From: Diadema setosum
Lineage: Eukaryota; Echinodermata; Echinoidea; Diadematoida; Diadematidae
Assembly: GCA_033980235.1 (NCBI GenBank)
Contig: CM067069.1
Span: forward strand, 1,261,501 to 1,325,500
Reading direction: 5' to 3'
Length of the DNA: 64,000 nucleotides
Shown in pieces: positions 60,801-64,000 of this stretch (position 1 is its first letter; every line of letters begins with the position of its first letter). Both the position numbers and the translations under genes were made by a program. The notes beneath the pieces were generated by a model. That model was not told where the DNA came from and made no database searches. It was given only the letters and a program-made list of their open reading frames with translations.

Positions 60801-63665
60801 CTAGAGTGCATATCGTCGGTTGAGAATGATAAGGGCGTTAAGTTGCCACAGAACCCATAGTGTTCAAGACCACTTAGCGCCCTTCTCATTCTCAACAGAC
60901 GATATGTAGGTGTCAATATTTAATGTTTCAGTCTTGTCTATTGGATGTTAGGTAGAAATATGAGTGCAGTATGCAGTTTACGTGTTGACTTTGCAACAGG
61001 TTTTAGTAATGTGTCAATAGACTTTGAATGAGATACTCCTCCATATAATGGAATCAATATTTGTGTGCAAAGCATGCAAAACTTGACATAAGTACATTTC
61101 TTGTGCCCAAGTATGATACAGATTTACGTATAGTTGCCCTATGTTGTAATATATTTGCCTTGTATTGTGTTTGTTGAAGTCAAACAAAGAGAATACAGGC
61201 AATTGAAAGAAACAAAAGGAAATCACATCCACTTACAGGATGCTATGCACACATGAGATCTTTCATATCCTGTTGTATGTTTGCCTTTTAGTTGTACACT
61301 GTACACTTTAAGAGGAAATTCATAGCAAAGATCGTAACTGAATAATAACGTCTACAGCCGAAGCAGTTTGTGTTACATGTGTCAAAATTTTCAATCTCTA
61401 TTTTGTAGAGAATAAGATGTTGAAACATACAATGAAACCTTTGTAACAATACCTGGGAGCTCTCACACAACAGTATATTCTTGAGATATAGAATACATCA
61501 CTACTCAACAAAGATATATGTATTGTCTTGTTTTGTTTTAGTAGTAACTTTCCATTTCAAACCTGTTTTACTTGTTTGTATGTTTCTTTTTGTCTTGTTT
61601 TGTGTTGCTGTCATCATATATCAAACCACTACAGTTTGTTTGTCATTTTTTTGTTTTCATACCTTTGAGTGTTTCTGCTGTCTTCCCTCAGATTCCGTGC
61701 CACCCTTTACCCTTGCAACGAGACTGCAGCTGAGAGAAATGAAACATCCATTGCTGTCCTCACCAGGCTTGAAGACCTGCAGAAGGTATTTCATCATTGA
61801 TCACTCTTCCCTCACCTCTCCTTCCTATATATGGCAAAAGAATTTGCGTATTCATATGCATATGTGTGAATGATGTCATAGTTTCCAGCATCTACACATT
61901 TACAGTTCATGAGGAGAGAATAGCAGGAGTTCAAAATGTTGGGAAGTACTCAGTCTTTCATTCTGTGCTAACCTGCTACAGTACATGTTAGCAAATTGTA
62001 CACTGTACACAATTTTTTAAGTGGTACCACGATATGTGCTCTTTCGTTGTTTTGCAGTGTGCTGTATGATTGTGTACATAACCTTGTTGTCTGGTGTAGA
62101 TTTGTGTATGTTATTTGTAGTGTGGCGTTCGCTAGTTAACATAACTTGGCAACCTGGTGTATGCCCTTATTTTTGACTTTACAGCAATTGTGTATGCTCT
62201 TGTAATGTAGATGACAGTGTAATATCATGGAATCATTCAGTCTAGTGTGTGCTGGTGGAGGTGAATATTGGCAGCTTTAGCGTCAATTCTTGCCCTAAAC
62301 ATTCTACCCTGCCAGGTCTTGAGCCAGACGGAGGAGCATCGCCAACGCCTGCTGACCCTGGCAGCCAAGAGCCTACGGGTGTGGCTGATCAAGGTGCGCA
62401 AGCTGAAGGCCATCTACCACACCCTGAACCTCTTCAACCTGGACGTCACACAGAGATGTCTCATCGCTGAGTGCTGGTGCCCTGTCACTGACCTAGACTC
62501 CATCAAGTTGGCCCTACGCAGAGGAACTGTGAGTTTGAGATAGACGAACACTTTTTCAGGAAATGGAATACTGTATACCCATAGATTTTTGCATGCATGA
62601 AACTTTCACGAATTTTGCAAAAAGGCAAGATTCACAAAGTAAAATGCACACGAAAGTTCTTGTCTAGGCAATACATTGAGTGCCAGTAGCAATTCTCAAA
62701 AGTTTCAGGATGTTAACCCGTTGAGGACGGATTGAATTTGCTACAACACACATTTTCCATAGACCCCTGCCCGAGTATACTCGGGACTCGTCCTCAACAG
62801 GTTAAAAAGGTCATCGGCTCCAATTCGTGAAAGTTCCATGCCATGAATGTTTCTGGTTTTTCTGTATACCATACTCTGTGTGTGGACACAAAGAACATCA
62901 AGTGGTGTGCTCCATATCTGAACAACTGTGTGAAGACTTGTGACAGAGGAGCCTTTTGTGGTAGAATATCATTTAATCTTGAAAAGGAAGGCTGATTCCC
63001 CTCACTTGTACTCTTCACTCTCAGTGTAAAAAGAAGGGATTAAGGGTAGCATATTTCAGAATGGAGTCTTTCGAATAAAAAATCTGTGTGAATTGATGGG
63101 ACACACTTTTCACATGGGCAGGTCTCGATGTTCATTTGAGCTTTTTATAAATTCTAATCTGCCAGTGTGTATCAGGACAATTACCCCCAAGGACAAATAC
63201 CCCCCTCCCCCCCCCCCCCCCCCCCCAACCAGTTGATACTGTTAGAGTAAAGATTAGGGTTAGGTTAAGGTTAAGGGTTAGAATCTTGGTTAGGATTAGG
63301 ATTAGGCTCGGAATTAGGACTAGAGTTAGGGTCAGGGGAAGGGGGCTGGGGTAATTGTCCAGGGGGTGATTGTCCTGGAACCCCGTCAGTAGTATGTCCT
63401 CACTGTTGATGCTGTCTTCTAGGTGTGGTATGCACCGGTTCAGCACACTCTTGAAGCTTGGTGTGCGACATGCCAACTTTCGCTGTTTGTGTTCAATCTG
63501 TATTGACTTGACAGGAGGCTAGTGGGTCCAGTGTGCCATCCATTCTGAATCGCATTGACACGGATGAGGAGCCGCCTACCTATAACAAGACCAACCGCTT
63601 CACCAAGGTCTTTCAGAGCCTGGTGGATGCGTATGGGGTGGCCAACTACAGGGAGGTTAATCCAG
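45714..63665 (+). CDS. ATP6V0A1-like: Gene 2: V-type proton ATPase 116 kDa subunit a, N-terminal part (10 exons, continues past window)
   Basis: Joined exons give 379 residues in one frame, highly similar in motif order to animal V-ATPase V0 subunit a: [113 protein letters not shown] and PPTYNKTN. This is the cytosolic arm that holds the stator of the V-ATPase and regulates V1-V0 assembly. The membrane half with the proton half-channels and the essential arginine should follow to the right. The start ATG has a strong context (CCACCACC before ATGG). Invertebrate a subunits often give several isoforms; the match to a1 over a2-a4 is by general resemblance only, so the symbol is tentative. Confidence 0.95.
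46209..46565. mobile_element. TTAA-bounded near-perfect palindrome, family D copy 1
   Basis: Two arms of about 170 bases are inverted copies: TTAAAGGGGATGGCTAGTAA, GATCAGTGGGAATCAGTGGG, then AATCCTTGTGGGATTCAT and CAGAATGGTCTCA, mirrored on the right. The centre around 46375-46420 has CAGTTTAATGC / GCGATTAAACTGCACA. Could form a large hairpin if transcribed. In gene 2 intron 1. Confidence 0.8.
46908..46986 (+). CDS. Gene 2 exon 2: residues 40-65
   Basis: Encodes [20 protein letters not shown] then EMERRL. Nearly identical to the family consensus after 'QFRD'. Ends in phase 1 and opens an 8.2-kb intron, the longest in the window. Confidence 0.96.
47917..48008. mobile_element. TTAACCC small element, family E copy 2
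   Basis: TTAATCCCTTATGCGCTGTG, GGCACAGAAAACCCTGTAGC, and CCTTGGCATAGAAAGGATTA. Same length and order as the copy at 16302. Confidence 0.6.
48572..49681. mobile_element. 1.1-kb repeat starting and ending in GCCTCCGCC, with AGGTCA arrays
   Basis: Flanked by TAGTTTTTAT on both sides (48562-48571; 49682-49691), a likely 10-bp target duplication. The left end has a hairpin (ATGCCTCCGCC ... GGCGGAGGCAT type) and a TCCGTCCG run (48617-48643); near the right end GGCGGAGGCAT recurs. The interior has repeated AGGTCAAAGGTCA words. Non-coding. In gene 2 intron 2. Confidence 0.6.
50273..51699. mobile_element. 1.4-kb TIR element with GCCA flanks
   Basis: Ends CAGTCTCAGCGGACG / CAGTCACAGCGGACG, each followed by AATTAACTC within about 15 bases, and flanked by GCCA (50269-50272; 51700-51703). 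An internal block (ATGTCTGGAAATAATCG) occurs twice in direct orientation, near 50677 and 51407. No transposase visible. Confidence 0.6.
51847..52076. mobile_element. Family D copy 2, truncated on the right
   Basis: Left arm and centre match the copy at 46209 (TAGTAACTGATCAGTGGG; TGCTTCCAGGTTAGCGT), but the match stops at about 52076, after GAATATGAGACTG, so most of the right arm is gone. Lies in gene 2 intron 2. Confidence 0.75.
52629..52771. mobile_element. Inverted-repeat element with TTTATGAAGC-like ends, copy 6
   Basis: GGGGGCATTTTATGAAGCAT / GGGGGGCATTTCATGAAGCA ends, inner TTTTTCTGACAAACTG and TTTGTCTGACAAAATG, and CATCTGATTGGCTGAGAGC in the middle. A compact hairpin of about 143 bases. 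Confidence 0.65.
53772..54162. mobile_element. TTAA-bounded inverted-repeat element, family A copy 3 (diverged)
   Basis: Ends TTAAAGGGTGTGTACAGTTC / TTAAAGGGACTGTACAGTAC, and the core pair GAAATGGCTGAGATATCC / GGATATCTCAGCCATTT is intact, so it folds into a clearer hairpin than the other two copies. Lies in gene 2 intron 2. Confidence 0.7.
55208..55305 (+). CDS. Gene 2 exon 3: residues 66-98
   Basis: Encodes [15 protein letters not shown] then [18 protein letters not shown], matching the family 'F.EKE......I...GE.P..P.PR.MIDLE' segment. Phase 1 in, phase 0 out. Confidence 0.95.
55306..57186 (+). other. Gene 2 intron 3
   Basis: 1.9 kb, AT-rich; no repeat ends or exon-like ORF identified. Confidence 0.75.
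57187..57315 (+). CDS. Gene 2 exon 4: residues 99-141
   Basis: Encodes [18 protein letters not shown] then [13 protein letters not shown] and TQTFFQE. Typical coiled-coil arm of subunit a. Phase 0 to 0. Confidence 0.96.
57822..57868 (+). CDS. Gene 2 exon 5: short variable linker, residues 142-156
   Basis: Only 47 bases: [16 protein letters not shown]. The acceptor (CACCTTGTAG) and donor (GTAAGT) keep the frame, and MQLG joins directly to FVTGVI of the next exon. The linker between 'FF.E' and 'GF.AGVI' varies in length in the family and is about 17 residues shorter here than in vertebrate a1, so a neighbouring small exon could have been missed. Confidence 0.75.
58211..58337 (+). CDS. Gene 2 exon 6: residues 157-199
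   Basis: Encodes [20 protein letters not shown] then [15 protein letters not shown] and LKDPST. These are near-invariant family blocks. Phase 2 in, phase 0 out. Confidence 0.96.
58558..58659. mobile_element. TTAACCC small element, family E copy 3
   Basis: TAAACCCTTTGTCTACTTTG, GTAAACCCCATAGCATTG, AAGTCCTTGGTACC. Diverged ends; same internal order as the other two copies. In gene 2 intron 6. Confidence 0.5.
60220..60302 (+). CDS. Gene 2 exon 7: residues 200-226
   Basis: Encodes [19 protein letters not shown] then RVKKICEG. Matches the conserved '[23 protein letters not shown]' segment. Ends in phase 2. Confidence 0.96.
60807..60906. repeat. Short hairpin (inverted repeat, about 39-base arms)
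   Basis: CATATCGTCGGTTGAGAATG at the left pairs with the complement of CATTCTCAACAGACGATATG at the right, continuing through AGGGCGTTAAG; roughly five mismatches. The loop is about 25 bases. Could be an element fragment or a structured intronic RNA. Confidence 0.6.
61692..61785 (+). CDS. Gene 2 exon 8: residues 227-258
   Basis: Encodes [18 protein letters not shown] then LTRLEDLQK. Fits the 'GFRA.LYPCPE....R......TRI.DL' region of subunit a. Phase 2 in, phase 0 out. Confidence 0.95.
62316..62528 (+). CDS. Gene 2 exon 9: residues 259-329
   Basis: Encodes [50 protein letters not shown] and LALRRGT. Highly conserved distal lobe of the N-terminal domain. Phase 0 to 0. Confidence 0.97.
62713..62805. 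mobile_element. TTAACCCGTTGA small inverted element, family F copy 2
   Basis: TTAACCCGTTGAGGACGG / TTAACCTGTTGAGGACGA ends, with CCCGAGTATACTCGGG as an internal palindrome. 93 bases with TTAA at both ends, in gene 2 intron 9. Confidence 0.65.
63174..63388. mobile_element. Element with ACAATTACCCCC ends around TTAGGG-like repeats
   Basis: Left has AGGACAATTACCCCC and GGACAAATACCCCC, a C run (63201-63226), then degenerate TTAGGG/TTAAGG units (63241-63335). Right has GGGGTAATTGTCC and GGGGGTGATTGTCCT, inverted relative to the left. In gene 2 intron 9. The repeat core may be a microsatellite grown inside a mobile element. Confidence 0.5.
63515..63665 (+). CDS. Gene 2 exon 10: residues 330-379
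   Basis: Encodes [20 protein letters not shown] then [17 protein letters not shown] and YREVNP. The family continues with the first transmembrane segment soon after this point. Ends in phase 1 at GTAAAT; the next exon is outside the window. Confidence 0.96.
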
Positions 63666-64000
63666 GTAAATACCATTAAAAATGAAATGGAAGGTCCATT
63701 CCATTTTAATCCTTTACATGCCCAAGCACGTAGCCTGTAACATGGTAAGTTTTTTTATTGGCACTTAGTAGTCCATCCAAACTTGACCTGGTTGTACAAT
63801 TTGTAGATTTGCAATTCCACTTTGGTGTAGCAATATGCCTCAGTCAACAGGAAGGCGGAGGGTGGCACTATAAGTGTGGGTGATTAAGTAATCTCAATGC
63901 ATTAACAGTTTTTATACATTTGTGCCAGTCAGCAATGATAGCATTTCAGTTTGTGTGCCAATCTGCAAACACAGAGCAGTATGGGTTAAACTTGACTTTG
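63666..64000 (+). other. Gene 2 intron 10, start
   Basis: Runs off the window; nothing recognised in the 335 bases present. Confidence 0.8.

Larger units (their letters stand above)
58338..61691 (+). other. Gene 2 introns 6 and 7 (exon 7 lies between)
   Basis: Intron 6 has a family E copy near its start and otherwise nothing. Intron 7 has the hairpin at 60807. Confidence 0.75.
61786..63514 (+). other. Gene 2 introns 8 and 9 (exon 9 lies between)
   Basis: Intron 8 (61786-62315) is featureless. Intron 9 (62529-63514) has a possible partial TACTGTATAC element, the family F copy and the TTAGGG-like element. Confidence 0.75.

Overview
The window looks like genomic DNA of an animal, most likely a marine invertebrate deuterostome (an echinoderm such as a sea urchin is my best guess). 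The reasons are AT-rich sequence, small GT-AG exons separated by 0.3-8 kb introns, abundant microsatellites including AAATC-type tails, many inverted-repeat elements, and gene families typical of animals. The phylum is inference; the eukaryotic exon-intron structure is seen directly.

Two genes on the + strand make up the coding content. Gene 1 (7109-33814, 21 coding exons) appears complete. When the exons are joined, every junction keeps phase and the sum is 3951 nt, a 1316-residue single-pass membrane protein. Its order is signal peptide, NIDO, an IPT/TIG-like module, an unassigned beta-rich module, AMOP, an atypical vWD domain, one Sushi/CCP module, a ten-cysteine ZP domain, a basic (furin-type) cleavage motif, a transmembrane helix and a short tail. 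This resembles the MUC4/SUSD2 group (NIDO-AMOP-vWD, or AMOP-vWD-Sushi) joined to the ZP module of tectorin/uromodulin-type matrix proteins. Gene 2 (coding from 45714 to beyond the window) is the V-type proton ATPase V0 subunit a (116 kDa, ATP6V0A type). Ten coding exons give the first 379 residues of its cytosolic N-terminal domain; the membrane half lies to the right of the window.

Region by region: 1-7100 holds a 5'-truncated LINE remnant on the minus strand, a 1.1-kb terminal-inverted-repeat (TIR) element, microsatellites and a tRNA-derived SINE. 7109-33814 is gene 1, whose introns carry a second SINE copy, a LINE 3' end with a nested inverted-repeat element, several TTAA-bounded elements and a 2.5-kb TIR transposon. 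33815-45559 is intergenic or 5' flanking DNA with further inverted-repeat elements and a GC-richer block near 38.5-38.9 kb that could be the start of gene 2. 45560-64000 is gene 2, whose 8.2-kb second intron carries most of the remaining repeats.

The two genes show no functional link. Gene 1 should make a cell-surface or shed extracellular-matrix polymer; gene 2 makes a housekeeping proton-pump subunit. The richest unexplained structure is the mobile DNA: three elements flanked by 3-bp TAA/TTA duplications (PIF/Harbinger-like), two of them with short ORFs for basic, nuclear-localisation-like peptides; a set of TTAA-bounded inverted repeats; a set with ends like GTTTCATGAA; and a SINE whose 3' tail resembles a neighbouring LINE tail.
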